A DNA stretch of 64,000 nucleotides from Nocardia seriolae NBRC 15557 (GTDB lineage: Bacteria; Actinomycetota; Actinomycetes; Mycobacteriales; Mycobacteriaceae): contig NZ_BJWY01000022.1 of assembly GCF_007990715.1 (NCBI RefSeq), positions 1-64,000 of the forward strand. The letters run 5' to 3'. Shown here piece by piece: positions 57,101 through 64,000 of the stretch (positions are counted from its first letter, which is position 1; every line of letters begins with the position of its first letter). The notes beneath the pieces are model-generated. The model made no database searches and was not told the origin of the DNA. It worked only from the letters and a program-made list of their open reading frames with translations. Both the position numbers and the translations under genes were made by a program.

Positions 57101-57411
57101 ACGATCCCGGAAATCCGCTCGCAGGAAACGACTTTCGCGTCGATCCAGAAATGGCCGTTGCCACCGAAGTTCCAGCCCTTCACGGTGTGGAACGGGCCGT
57201 CCGGAGTCGCGGCACCGGACGCGTCGAATCGTCCACCCGCGGCTTCCAGGAATTCCGCGTAATCGGCGGCGGGCCGATCGAGCGGGAAATGACCGGTGCC
57301 GATCAGGGGACGGTTCTCGGCCATGTCGAGCAGACCGGACCGCGGCCCGGTCGGCAGCCGCGTCACCGCGACCCCGGCGAAATGCACTCTCGGCACGTTC
57401 AGCACACTCAT
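54160..57411 (-). CDS. Chromopyrrolate synthase / VioB-RebD-StaD family iminophenylpyruvate-type dimer synthase
   Basis: A 1,083-residue homologue of VioB, RebD and StaD, haem-dependent enzymes that couple two indole-3-pyruvate imines. Family landmarks: NVPRVHFAG at the start, [11 protein letters not shown] near 80, [20 protein letters not shown] then [12 protein letters not shown] in the middle, the ferritin-like helix [16 protein letters not shown] near 690 with [13 protein letters not shown] near 745, and [13 protein letters not shown] then [12 protein letters not shown] near the end. With the StaP-type P450 and RebC-type flavoenzyme in the cluster, chromopyrrolic acid is the likely product. 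ATG 57411 was chosen over 57477 because VioB begins with the same short N-terminus. It is 40 bp after the methyltransferase gene and 22 bp before the NRPS gene. Confidence 0.93.
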   Translation of the reverse strand: MSVLNVPRVHFAGVAVTRLPTGPRSGLLDMAENRPLIGTGHFPLDRPAADYAEFLEAAGGRFDASGAATPDGPFHTVKGWNFGGNGHFWIDAKVVSCERISGIVDTADPLVGRQVDFWGHYCEYTAGSANRARIYDVDPASNWTTTVMVGQLALGRLGRSHEVGYLVTGEVNGCCPPRWQNRAHLRDVGDHPLASWLSRSVVYQFAIGATEGLRWLDRADVSPALNALRTLIDSGGADGITVQFALTDMAMPAAADQPDRWALRGTIGPWRATELRTYPAGRLLTAQSIRAAGADARPHVASVRVAENTVVANLITAIPARHRAESSGAGAAPRPGPFVDLGDLELRTESGDLVAVFPRDSYLGERYHLTSGVLTVPRLDGGHGNPDSPLCLTASGRVLLEETETVVQSDDACLFLEHPNHRTGEDFAVGISLRSYVRGEPVAVESIRLLQYFNPRALPLDATAQAPAARPGDIAIAGLRGPGSAEYTSELTIGTGRDGRARVTVRGLRAGTTRILLLPAGAASPAPENATAAYDNDDELGYWPAAGSISVRVLPDYWYLDELADDEVDFKVLYRDVLAYYALLYSFMHSEVFSLADEFKVEPYARLIWHVCDPAHRDRTYFMPSTRDIGAPQLRLLLRYFLSKEARRQTPPGQVPGRCTTGTITTREQLCTALDQALSVELAVMIQYLYAAYSIPTHDAAERYVAEGVWSAEQLRLACGAGPRTLDNGFRGALMTVAREEMMHFLAINNIRMAIGLPFRVPAIDFGRPGPQLCLPLEFSLAPFGLDAAQRFAELERPHDLVPGIAGDTSTPPDPYRYGSLSELYAAIRDGIQRVPGVVIAERGQGGGGHHLFVRESINAVHPDYQLEVDDVASAVFAIDFVTEHGEGGKIASTMPAEESHFDTFVRVADLLAGERTNNRRPDRVPWNPAYPVLRNPTLDAAHPARDLVSHLPARQAMRVFNRSYQLMAQLMVQHFGSSPTGNLRRSRLMNWALDIMVAVLRPVGELIVGLPSGRPGRTAGPSFELDHEPLYIARTGIAMERLAREACETAELARRCDGLTAAVPDLLEFLATQFRAYGAGEL

Positions 57412-57451
57412 CGCTCGTCCTCTCGGTCCTTCTCCGGTGCCGGTCTCGCCC

Positions 57452-58165
57452 TCAGGCGGCGTCCCAGACCGCCGCACTCAGCGTGGGAATCAGATTCGGG
57501 ATGATGCGCGCCCCGGGCAGCGCGGCGCGGTACTCGCGGGCGAACTGCTCCTCGGTCAGCGGCAGGAGAGCCGAGCTCATCTCGAGCCACCGCGGGTGCA
57601 GCATCATGCGCAGGGAGTCGGCGGCGGCATCGGCGTCGCCGGAGACCTCGTAGACGATGCGGGCGGTGTCGAACGCATACGTGTCCGGCACTCCCGCTTC
57701 CTCGTCGTCGGGGCGGGTGACATCGACGATCACCAACCGCCCACCGGGAGCCACGAGTTCGCGCAGCCTCGACAGCACCACGTCGGCTGCGCCCATGTGG
57801 AACACCGCGTTCACCGACATCACCAGATCGAACCGGCCGTCCGTGGCGGGCGAGAGGTCCAATGCGCTCCGGCATTCGTAACGCACCGGCACACGCCCGG
57901 ATTTCGCGGCGGCCAGATCGAGCATCCGCTGGGCGATATCCACGCCGACCACGTCGTCATAGTGCTCGGTGAGCATGACGCAGTTGTTGCCGCTGCCGCA
58001 GCCGGCGTCGAGAGCGCGCTTGCCGGGTGGGAGCTGTTCCAGGAGCCAGGAGCGAATCGGGCTCGTGGCCGCGTCCCGCACCAGTGTGAAGCGTTCGTAC
58101 AGTTCGGCGAGATCGTCGAAGTACGGGATCGGCGCGGGCGGCGAGGCGGGGGAATCAGCGGTCAT
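57452..58165 (-). CDS. Class I SAM-dependent methyltransferase
   Basis: A 237-residue methyltransferase with motif I LDAGCGSGNN near residue 50, motif II as VVGVDIAQRMLDLAA and motif III-like LRELVAPGGRLVIVDV. The closest general type is Methyltransf_11/25 small-molecule enzymes. ATG 58165 is the start. It is the first gene of the operon with the chromopyrrolate synthase and the NRPS, so it probably O- or N-methylates a pathway intermediate. Known indolocarbazole clusters use similar enzymes to methylate the indole N, imide N or sugar. The target here is unknown. Confidence 0.87.
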   Translation of the reverse strand: MTADSPASPPAPIPYFDDLAELYERFTLVRDAATSPIRSWLLEQLPPGKRALDAGCGSGNNCVMLTEHYDDVVGVDIAQRMLDLAAAKSGRVPVRYECRSALDLSPATDGRFDLVMSVNAVFHMGAADVVLSRLRELVAPGGRLVIVDVTRPDDEEAGVPDTYAFDTARIVYEVSGDADAAADSLRMMLHPRWLEMSSALLPLTEEQFAREYRAALPGARIIPNLIPTLSAAVWDAA

Positions 58166-58349
58166 ACCGCGAACGTACGTCCGCTTCCGGGCGTCGGCCG
58201 CGCTGTCGGTCCCGCGCCGCCAGAACCTACGCGAACACGCGGGGTGCCGGGCCTCCGATGCAGGATGTGGGGCGCGGTTACGCGTCGGTATACTCGTCTC
58301 ATCAGGGAAAAACACAGCCCGGCAACGGGTTCGATCGGATGAGAGAACC
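58166..58349. promoter_or_regulatory. Divergent promoter region of the cluster
   Basis: 184 bases between the methyltransferase (minus) and the flavin monooxygenase (plus). TATACT at 58289-58294 is a good -10 for the plus strand, although the matching -35 is poor, as expected for an activator-dependent promoter. Confidence 0.45.
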
Positions 58350-60011
58350 ATGAACACGAACCAGGATTGCGATGTTCTCGTCGTGGGCGCGGGCCCCTCC
58401 GGCCTGTGCGCGGCCTTGCTGCTCGCACAGCACGGGGTGCGGGTCAGAGTGCTCGACCGCAACGACGGCCCGGTCGAGAACTCGCGCGCGTCCATCGTGC
58501 ATGCCAGGACCCTCGAGTACTTCGACCGCCTCGGCGTGGCCGAGCGCGCGGTCGCGGCCGGGCTGCCCGTCACGCACGTGGCGATTCACGAGAACGGCCG
58601 GCCGGTGGGTCGAATGCCGTTGGCCGGCAGGGGGACCAGCGCCTGGACGAAGTTCCCCTACGCGCTGTCCCTGGCGCAGTCCGAGACCGAGCGCGTGCTC
58701 ACGGCCGCGCTCGCCGAGCACGACGTGCGGGTCGAACGACGCTCGGAGGTGCGCGATCTCACCGACACCGTGGACGGAGTCCGCGTGCGGATACAACGAG
58801 AGCAAGGTCCGGACGTGCTGACGGCCGGCTGGGTGATCGGCGCCGACGGCGCGAGCAGCACCGTGCGGCATCTGCTCGGTCTGGATTTCGACGGTGAAAC
58901 CTACACGCAGAGTGGACTTCTCGCCGACGTCACCATGGATGTGGATCTCGGCCGGCACGGCATGCGGCTGAATCTGACCCGTGGCGGGTTCGTCGGGCTG
59001 CTCCCGCTCGCCGGCGGACGGTATCGCCTGTTCGGCGTCGTGCCACCGGAGTTGCATTCCGCACCGGATACAGACACCGCGCCGTCCCACGATTCCTACG
59101 ACGCGCTCGACCACGATGTGCTGCAGCGCTGGTTCGACAACTATTTCCGCGTCGACGCCCGGTTGCGGGATGTCGTGTGGGCGGCCATGTTCCGCTTCCA
59201 CAGCCGGATCGCGGACCGCTTCCGCACCGGGCATTGCTTCCTGGTCGGCGACGCCGCCCACATTCACAATCCGGCCGGTGGGCAAGGACTCAATCTCGCC
59301 GTGGGTGACGCGATGAACCTGGCCTGGAAGCTGGCACAGGTGATCGGCGGGCAGGCACCGGACTCGCTGCTCGACACCTACAGCACCGAACGCCGCCCCA
59401 TCGCCGAGACGGTATTGAAACGGACCGACCTGGGATTCAAGCTCGAGACCGGCACCAGTCCCGTCGCGCTGTGGATGCGCGCGCACGTGGCCACCAAGAT
59501 CATCGGCGTGGTGAGTCGGCTGGCCCCGGTGCGGCGGCTGTTCTTCCACCTGTTCTCACAGTTGTGGATCTCCTACCGCGACAGTGCCGCCGTCGATCGC
59601 GGGGGCTTCCCGGGGCACGGTCCGCGCCCCGGCGACCGCGCGCCCTACGCGGCGATCTCCGAGACACCCGGCGGCGCGCGCAGCGTGCTCGATCTGACGC
59701 ATGCCCCGGGCTATCACGCGCTGCTGTTCGGGACCGGCGACGGCGCGGGCGTACCGGAGTTGCTCGCGACCTTCGCCGACCGCTACGGCTCGGCTGTCAC
59801 CACGCATACGGTGCCGGACCGGGAGACCGCGGCGTACCGGGCCTACGGAGTGAACGGCCCCAAGCTCGTGCTGGTGCGCCCCGACGGCCATATCGCCGCC
59901 CTCGCAGACCCGTTCGACAAGACCACGATCGAATCCGTGCTGTCGCATCTGGATCGCGTCCTGCTGCGCACCACACAGCCGCGGGAAACCGACCGAGCCT
60001 GCCCCCGATAG
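58350..60011 (+). CDS. Second class A FAD-dependent monooxygenase (tailoring)
   Basis: A 553-residue PHBH-fold flavoenzyme. FAD binding at VVGAGPSGLCAALL (near 12), DG motif IGADGASSTVRHLLG near 170 and GD motif FLVGDAAHIHNPAGGQGLNL near 300. The C-terminal 150 residues form the thioredoxin-like domain of MhpA/PheA-type aromatic hydroxylases (KLVLVRPDGHIAAL). It differs from the RebC-type protein of this cluster, so it is probably an extra oxidation step, comparable in position to the additional flavoenzymes of indolotryptoline and spiro-bisindole pathways. It alone runs on the plus strand, and its end lies 20 bp from the converging P450 gene. Confidence 0.88.
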   Translation: MNTNQDCDVLVVGAGPSGLCAALLLAQHGVRVRVLDRNDGPVENSRASIVHARTLEYFDRLGVAERAVAAGLPVTHVAIHENGRPVGRMPLAGRGTSAWTKFPYALSLAQSETERVLTAALAEHDVRVERRSEVRDLTDTVDGVRVRIQREQGPDVLTAGWVIGADGASSTVRHLLGLDFDGETYTQSGLLADVTMDVDLGRHGMRLNLTRGGFVGLLPLAGGRYRLFGVVPPELHSAPDTDTAPSHDSYDALDHDVLQRWFDNYFRVDARLRDVVWAAMFRFHSRIADRFRTGHCFLVGDAAHIHNPAGGQGLNLAVGDAMNLAWKLAQVIGGQAPDSLLDTYSTERRPIAETVLKRTDLGFKLETGTSPVALWMRAHVATKIIGVVSRLAPVRRLFFHLFSQLWISYRDSAAVDRGGFPGHGPRPGDRAPYAAISETPGGARSVLDLTHAPGYHALLFGTGDGAGVPELLATFADRYGSAVTTHTVPDRETAAYRAYGVNGPKLVLVRPDGHIAALADPFDKTTIESVLSHLDRVLLRTTQPRETDRACPR

Positions 60012-60031
60012 CCGATGGCAGGCGGCCGCTC

Positions 60032-61258
60032 CTACTCCAACCGCCGCCGCAACCACAGTGCGGAAGGGCCGTGAAATACCATGTCGTTCGGGAATTCCAC
60101 GCTGGTGACGGTGAATTCCCCCAGTGCGCGCAGCAGCAGGCCGAGACCGATCTCGAGCTCCGCGCGCGCCAGCGCGGCACCGAGGCAGTAGTGGATGCCG
60201 AGCCCGAATCCCACATTGCGGCCCGCCCGGCGATCGAGCAACAGGACGTCCGGGTCGGGGAAGTGGGCCGGATCCCGGTTGGCCGCGCCGAGCACCGCCA
60301 CCACCTTGGCGCCGCGCGGAATATCGACCCCACCGACACGCGCGTCCGCGTACGCCCAGCGGGTCACCGCTTGCACGGGCCCGTCGAACCGGACCAATTC
60401 CTCGACAGCGGCGGACGACAGACCGCCGCCCGCGCGCACCGCCGCGAGCGCATCCGGATGCGCGGCCAGCGCCAGCACCGACTTGCCGAGCACATTGGTG
60501 GTCGTCTCATGACCGGCCATCATCAAATGCGCACAGGTCGAGGCGATTTCTTCGGCGCTGAGCGCGGTCCCGTGCAGTGACGCGCCGACGAGCAGCGAGA
60601 CCAGATCCGCGCCGGGAGTCCGCCGGCGTTCGGCGGCCAGACTCAGGAAATAGCCGGCGAGTTCCCCCGCGGCGGCATCGGCAATCCGGAAGGCGTCGGC
60701 TCCCCGCGCGGCGGCACGAACACTGCTCGCTTCCTGGACCGCCACGGCCCGATTCCGCAGCCATTCCCAGTCCGCCGCCGGCACCCCGAGCAGTTCGGAG
60801 ATGACCAGGATCGGCAGTGGGGCCGAGAAAGCCTGCACCAGATCGAATTCCGCCTTCCCGGCACAGTCGGCCAGCAGGCTCGCGGCGATCTCGGCGATCC
60901 GGTCGCGCAGACCGGCCACCAGCGGCGGGGAGAATTCCCGGCTGATCACCGAGCGCAGCCGAGTGTGCCGGGGTGGGTCGAGGAACACCAGCCAGTTCTC
61001 CACCATCGTCCGCAGCGCGGAATGCCGCCCGGAAACCATGGGCGCGGCCGACCCACTGTCGGGAGCGCGACGACCGAATGTCCGGTCGGACAGCACCGCC
61101 GCCACGGCGTCGTGACCGAGCAGGTAGTAGCTCCGGTCGGCGCCGAAGTGCACCGGCGCCACCTCGCGGTAGCGCCGGTACACCGGGTACGGGTTCTCGA
61201 TATCGGCTGCCTCCCAGTCGGTCAGGGTGAAGGGCGGCAAGGTCATGTCGTCGGTCAT
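60032..61258 (-). CDS. Cytochrome P450, StaP/RebP family (chromopyrrolic acid oxidase)
   Basis: A 408-residue bacterial P450. I-helix AGHETTT near 246, K-helix E-x-x-R in EELVRFDGP near 284 and haem ligand loop FGLGIHYCLG near 356. It resembles StaP strongly along its length: the opening DIENPYPVYRRYREVAPVH, the VVENWLVFLDPP-like stretch (here MVENWLVFLDPPRHTRLRS), LPILVISELLG, and AVTRWAYADARVGG. StaP couples the two indole C2 positions of chromopyrrolic acid and starts decarboxylation to the indolocarbazole aglycone. The start is 7 bp after the RebC-type gene stop, so the two are in one operon. Electron partners are not in the window. Confidence 0.93.
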   Translation of the reverse strand: MTDDMTLPPFTLTDWEAADIENPYPVYRRYREVAPVHFGADRSYYLLGHDAVAAVLSDRTFGRRAPDSGSAAPMVSGRHSALRTMVENWLVFLDPPRHTRLRSVISREFSPPLVAGLRDRIAEIAASLLADCAGKAEFDLVQAFSAPLPILVISELLGVPAADWEWLRNRAVAVQEASSVRAAARGADAFRIADAAAGELAGYFLSLAAERRRTPGADLVSLLVGASLHGTALSAEEIASTCAHLMMAGHETTTNVLGKSVLALAAHPDALAAVRAGGGLSSAAVEELVRFDGPVQAVTRWAYADARVGGVDIPRGAKVVAVLGAANRDPAHFPDPDVLLLDRRAGRNVGFGLGIHYCLGAALARAELEIGLGLLLRALGEFTVTSVEFPNDMVFHGPSALWLRRRLE

Positions 61259-61265
61259 CGCCTGC

Positions 61266-62885
61266 TCAATTCAGGTTGGCGCCGCGCACGCGGTCGGCGA
61301 GGGATTCCGGGTCGGCGGGCAGTTCGTTTCCACGCCAGGCGACATGGCCGTCCGGCCGGACGAGCACGAATCGCCGCTCGTATACCTCGGCGATGTCCGG
61401 GCGGTCGAGGACGATCGAGGAGAACGGGATCCCCTTGTCCGCGAATGTCGTTGCCATGGCGGCGACCCCGTCGGCGGCTGTGAAACACAGCAGAACGAAC
61501 CCGGACCCGAACAGGTCCAGGGTCGAACGTCCCGGTTCCAGCCAGGCGTGCGGCGCACGTGAACCGGGACGCGTATTGGGACGCCGGTCCGCGACGTCCC
61601 CGGGGTAGTGCTCGGGATCCGGCACCACCAGGGGCGAATCCGGATAACCGAATCCGAGATGAATCTCCGGCGCGTCGAATTCCCGGGCCACCCCACCACC
61701 GGCCAGCGCCTCGCCCAGACGGGCGCGCATTCGCACACCGTGGGGCGAATCCTCGTCCAGCCCTGCGGGTATCCGGCGCCGCATCGCACGCTCCAGATTC
61801 CGGTTGGCTTCCTCGATTCCCTCGAGCGCGACCGGCCGGCGTTCGACGGTGTAGCTGTCGAGCAGGTGGGCTCCGGCCCAGCCCGCCAGCGTGGCGGACA
61901 GCTTCCAACCGAGATCCGCGGCACCGCAGATGCCGGTGTTCATGCCGAATCCCCCCGAGGGCGACAGGGTGTGCGCCGCATCGCCGACCAGAAACACTCG
62001 TTCGTGGCGGAAGCGCTCAGCGACCCGGTGCACCAGATGCCATTCGTTGTCCGAGAGCACCTCCACCGGCGTATCGAACGCGATCGCATTGCGCACCAGG
62101 GCATCCGGCTCGGCCTCGGCCTCCGGATCACCGTGCACTCCGACGGTCAGCCGGTAGAGCTCCCGGCCGTCCAGCGCACGCACCGGGAAGCGCAGCGCGT
62201 CCGACAGCATCAGGTAATAGAAACCGGCGGCGCGTCGGCCGAGTCGCGCACGCAGATCCGGGGCGCGGAAGAGGATGTTCCGGAAGGTCTGTGTCGCATG
62301 CAGCGGCGGCGCGGCAATCCCGCAGGCGCGGCGGATGGCGGATGACGCGCCATCGCAGGCGATCAGATAGCGGGCCCGAACCGTCCACCGCCGGTCGGAC
62401 TCGAGATCCACCAGGCGGGCCCGGACGCACTCGTCGTCCTGGTCGAAATCCGCCATCAGGGTGCGCATCCGCAGCGCGCCGCCCGACGTTCTGGCCAACT
62501 CCGCACGCAGCAACGGAGCGAGCCAATGCTGCGGGCAGATCGCATCCGGCTCCGGGGTGTGCAGGTAATCGGGCCGAGTGTCCATGGTGTGGCGGTGCAC
62601 ACGGAACAGTTCGTGCCCGCCGATTCGGGTGACCCAGGCGCAATCGAGCGGATGATCGCCGGGCCAGCCCGCCTGCCGGACCCGGTCCGCGATGCCCCAG
62701 CGGCGGAAGAACTCCATCGACCGGGGACCGATCCCGCTGACCTTCGGATGCCCGATGCTGCCGTCGCCGGATTCCGCTATCAGGAAATCGACTCCGCGGG
62801 AACGCAATTCCAGCGCCATCGCCATCCCCGTGGGCCCACCGCCGACGATGAGCACATCGACCGTCTGCTCCGCCGTCACCGGCAT
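61266..62885 (-). CDS. FAD-dependent monooxygenase, RebC/StaC family
   Basis: A 539-residue flavoenzyme. FAD motif VLIVGGGPTGMAMALEL near 10, GD motif GDAAHTLSPSGGFGMNTGI near 307. It follows RebC nearly residue for residue in several parts: GIGPRSMEFFRRWGIADRVR then AGWPGDHPLDCAWVTRIGGH, EPDAICPQHWLAPLL, FRNILFRAPDLRA and VLVRPDGHVAWRG. RebC and StaC act with the P450 to set the oxidation state at C7 of the aglycone (imide or lactam). Which of the two this enzyme favours cannot be decided here. ATG 62885 overlaps the stop of the amino acid oxidase gene by 10 bases. Confidence 0.93.
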   Translation of the reverse strand: MPVTAEQTVDVLIVGGGPTGMAMALELRSRGVDFLIAESGDGSIGHPKVSGIGPRSMEFFRRWGIADRVRQAGWPGDHPLDCAWVTRIGGHELFRVHRHTMDTRPDYLHTPEPDAICPQHWLAPLLRAELARTSGGALRMRTLMADFDQDDECVRARLVDLESDRRWTVRARYLIACDGASSAIRRACGIAAPPLHATQTFRNILFRAPDLRARLGRRAAGFYYLMLSDALRFPVRALDGRELYRLTVGVHGDPEAEAEPDALVRNAIAFDTPVEVLSDNEWHLVHRVAERFRHERVFLVGDAAHTLSPSGGFGMNTGICGAADLGWKLSATLAGWAGAHLLDSYTVERRPVALEGIEEANRNLERAMRRRIPAGLDEDSPHGVRMRARLGEALAGGGVAREFDAPEIHLGFGYPDSPLVVPDPEHYPGDVADRRPNTRPGSRAPHAWLEPGRSTLDLFGSGFVLLCFTAADGVAAMATTFADKGIPFSSIVLDRPDIAEVYERRFVLVRPDGHVAWRGNELPADPESLADRVRGANLN

Positions 62886-64000
62886 GTCGCACCGCCGGGG
62901 ACGTAGCACGGCGAGACGGCGCCGACGGCCGGTGTCCAGGCATCGATCTCCCGAGCGGCGGCCACCCCCGATTCGATCGCGCCTTCGATCCACGCCGGGG
63001 CCGATGAGCAGTGTTCTCCCGCGAAGAACAAGCGGCCCTGCGGCGCCGCCGCGAGGGCCCGCTCCTCCTCGGCGGTGGCGGCGTCCTTGCCCCAGCGCAC
63101 CGAGGCGGCGCCCATGCTCAGCGGGTCCTCGCCCCACGCATGCATCACCGCGTCGCGCACCATGTCCGGCTCGGCGAGTTCCGGATGGATGGTGCGCAGT
63201 TCGTCGAGCACGGCCTGGATTCGCTGCTGTGCCGGGATCCGGGCGAGCCGGTCGGCATCTGCTCCGATCGTGTAGCTGGCGAGCAGCGCCGCGCCCAGCC
63301 GGGGATCGCTCTCCACCGGCGGGTAGTACGTCTGCCGCACCAAGCCGCCGGTGAACGAACCGCCGCCGCTGATGCCCTCGTTCTCCCAGAACGGCTCGCG
63401 GCAATGCACCGCGATCTTGGTCGCGGCCCAGTACTGCATGTCGTTGATCACCTCCCGCTTCGCGGAGTCCAAGCCGGACAGGCGCATTCGCCGCAGCGCC
63501 GAGAACGGGAGGGTGCACAGCACATAGTCGCTCCGGCGGCTCACCGCCGACGATCCGTCGTGCAGTTCCACCCGCACCCCGTCGGCCGCCACGTGCAGGC
63601 CCGTCACCCGGCTGCCGTGGTGTACGGGTTCACGCAACTCCGCGGCCAGGTGCACGGCGATCTGATCGATACCACCGTCCAGCCGAAACAGCGCCGACGA
63701 GGTCTCGGTAATGACATCGTCGAAGAAATGCTGTAGCCGGCTGCCCATCCCGAAATTCCGGTGGTGTGCGAAGAACCGATTCAGGTCGATTCGCTCGGTG
63801 CCGCCACGGCGGATCAGGTACGGCCGCACGTCGATTCGATCCAGCAGATCGAGCAGTTCGACATTGAGTTCGGTGGTCAGACCGCGGGAGAACCGGGTAG
63901 GGGCGATCGCCCAGGCGCTGGCGGCGAGCCAGGCCGCGCACAGCACCGTCTCTTCCCGATAGTCCTGTGCGGCAGGAGTTTCGCCGAGAAATTTCGACAC
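62876..64000 (-). CDS. L-amino acid oxidase, RebO/StaO type (5' end outside the window)
   Basis: The C-terminal 374 residues of a flavin amine oxidase of the L-amino acid oxidase group. RLDGGIDQIA and VLCTLPFSALRRM belong to the FAD domain; QYWAATKIAVHCREPFWENE and the SFTGG segment match LAAO/RebO; RLFFAGEHCSSAPAWIEGAI is the final FAD-binding segment. The N-terminal GxGxxG region lies beyond base 64000. RebO oxidises (7-chloro-)tryptophan to the indole-3-pyruvate imine, the substrate of the chromopyrrolate synthase. It is first of an operon with the RebC-type and P450 genes, with a 10-base overlap. No halogenase is visible in the window. Confidence 0.9.
   Translation of the reverse strand: MSKFLGETPAAQDYREETVLCAAWLAASAWAIAPTRFSRGLTTELNVELLDLLDRIDVRPYLIRRGGTERIDLNRFFAHHRNFGMGSRLQHFFDDVITETSSALFRLDGGIDQIAVHLAAELREPVHHGSRVTGLHVAADGVRVELHDGSSAVSRRSDYVLCTLPFSALRRMRLSGLDSAKREVINDMQYWAATKIAVHCREPFWENEGISGGGSFTGGLVRQTYYPPVESDPRLGAALLASYTIGADADRLARIPAQQRIQAVLDELRTIHPELAEPDMVRDAVMHAWGEDPLSMGAASVRWGKDAATAEEERALAAAPQGRLFFAGEHCSSAPAWIEGAIESGVAAAREIDAWTPAVGAVSPCYVPGGATCR

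Noticed and set aside
54160..64000. A violacein pathway (VioA/VioB with flavin hydroxylases)
   Set aside because: The VioB relative is shared by both pathways, but the P450 matches StaP and the flavoenzyme matches RebC closely. No VioE-like gene is seen, and the oxidase looks like an L-amino acid oxidase of the RebO type.

Overview
The window is high-GC actinobacterial DNA, most likely from Nocardia or a close relative in the Mycobacteriales. The main reasons are a single-polypeptide type I fatty acid synthase of about 3,100 residues with acpS beside it, a mycobacterial-type Hsp70-like membrane protein, DUF3618 and excalibur proteins, and many small MarR, TetR and AraC regulators with GTG or TTG starts.

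Layout. 1-0.7 kb: the end of a decayed IS701-type transposase. 0.8-10.7 kb: a GH10 xylanase-like lipoprotein with a frameshift, a tight minus-strand operon (MFS transporter, class II aldolase, PfkB sugar kinase, flavin amine oxidase, SRPBCC protein), then an AraC regulator, a NUDIX hydrolase and a DUF5995 protein. 10.8-20.8 kb: small enzymes and regulators, including two MarR genes with clear palindromic operators and an MFS exporter behind a perfect CsoR-type palindrome and a cysteine-rich upstream ORF. 20.8-34.3 kb: housekeeping genes (bcp, a TetR regulator, acpS and the giant fas gene), with several strong hairpin terminators and a set of inverted repeats upstream of fas.

34.66 kb: a tRNA-Leu(TAG) gene. 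Eighteen bases of its 3' end recur at 45.29 kb, so the 10.6 kb between them looks like an integrated and partly decayed island. It holds an unknown 690-residue protein, Uma2, VapC and DUF4143 remnants, a frameshifted PapA-like acyltransferase, a lipid-kinase-like protein with altered catalytic motifs and an AfsR/SARP regulator.

45.4-64.0 kb: a biosynthetic gene cluster cut by the right edge of the window. It contains the complete four-enzyme core of indolocarbazole (rebeccamycin/staurosporine-type) biosynthesis: an L-amino acid oxidase (RebO/StaO type, partial), a chromopyrrolate synthase (RebD/StaD/VioB family), a P450 (StaP/RebP family) and a flavin monooxygenase (RebC/StaC family). With these are a second flavin monooxygenase, a SAM methyltransferase and a LAL/LuxR regulator. 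Only 22 bp downstream of the chromopyrrolate synthase gene lies a single-module NRPS, C-A-nMT-T-E, whose A domain reads out as serine-specific and whose N-terminal C domain resembles that of EntF. I know of no described indolocarbazole pathway with an NRPS. The simplest hypothesis is a bisindole or indolocarbazole acid conjugated to N-methyl-D-serine, and this is the most interesting system in the window.

Six genes or remnants carry single-base frameshifts, three of them in short homopolymers. Either the sequence has residual indel errors or these loci are decaying. Functional statements rest on recognised motifs and recalled family sequences; no database search was possible.
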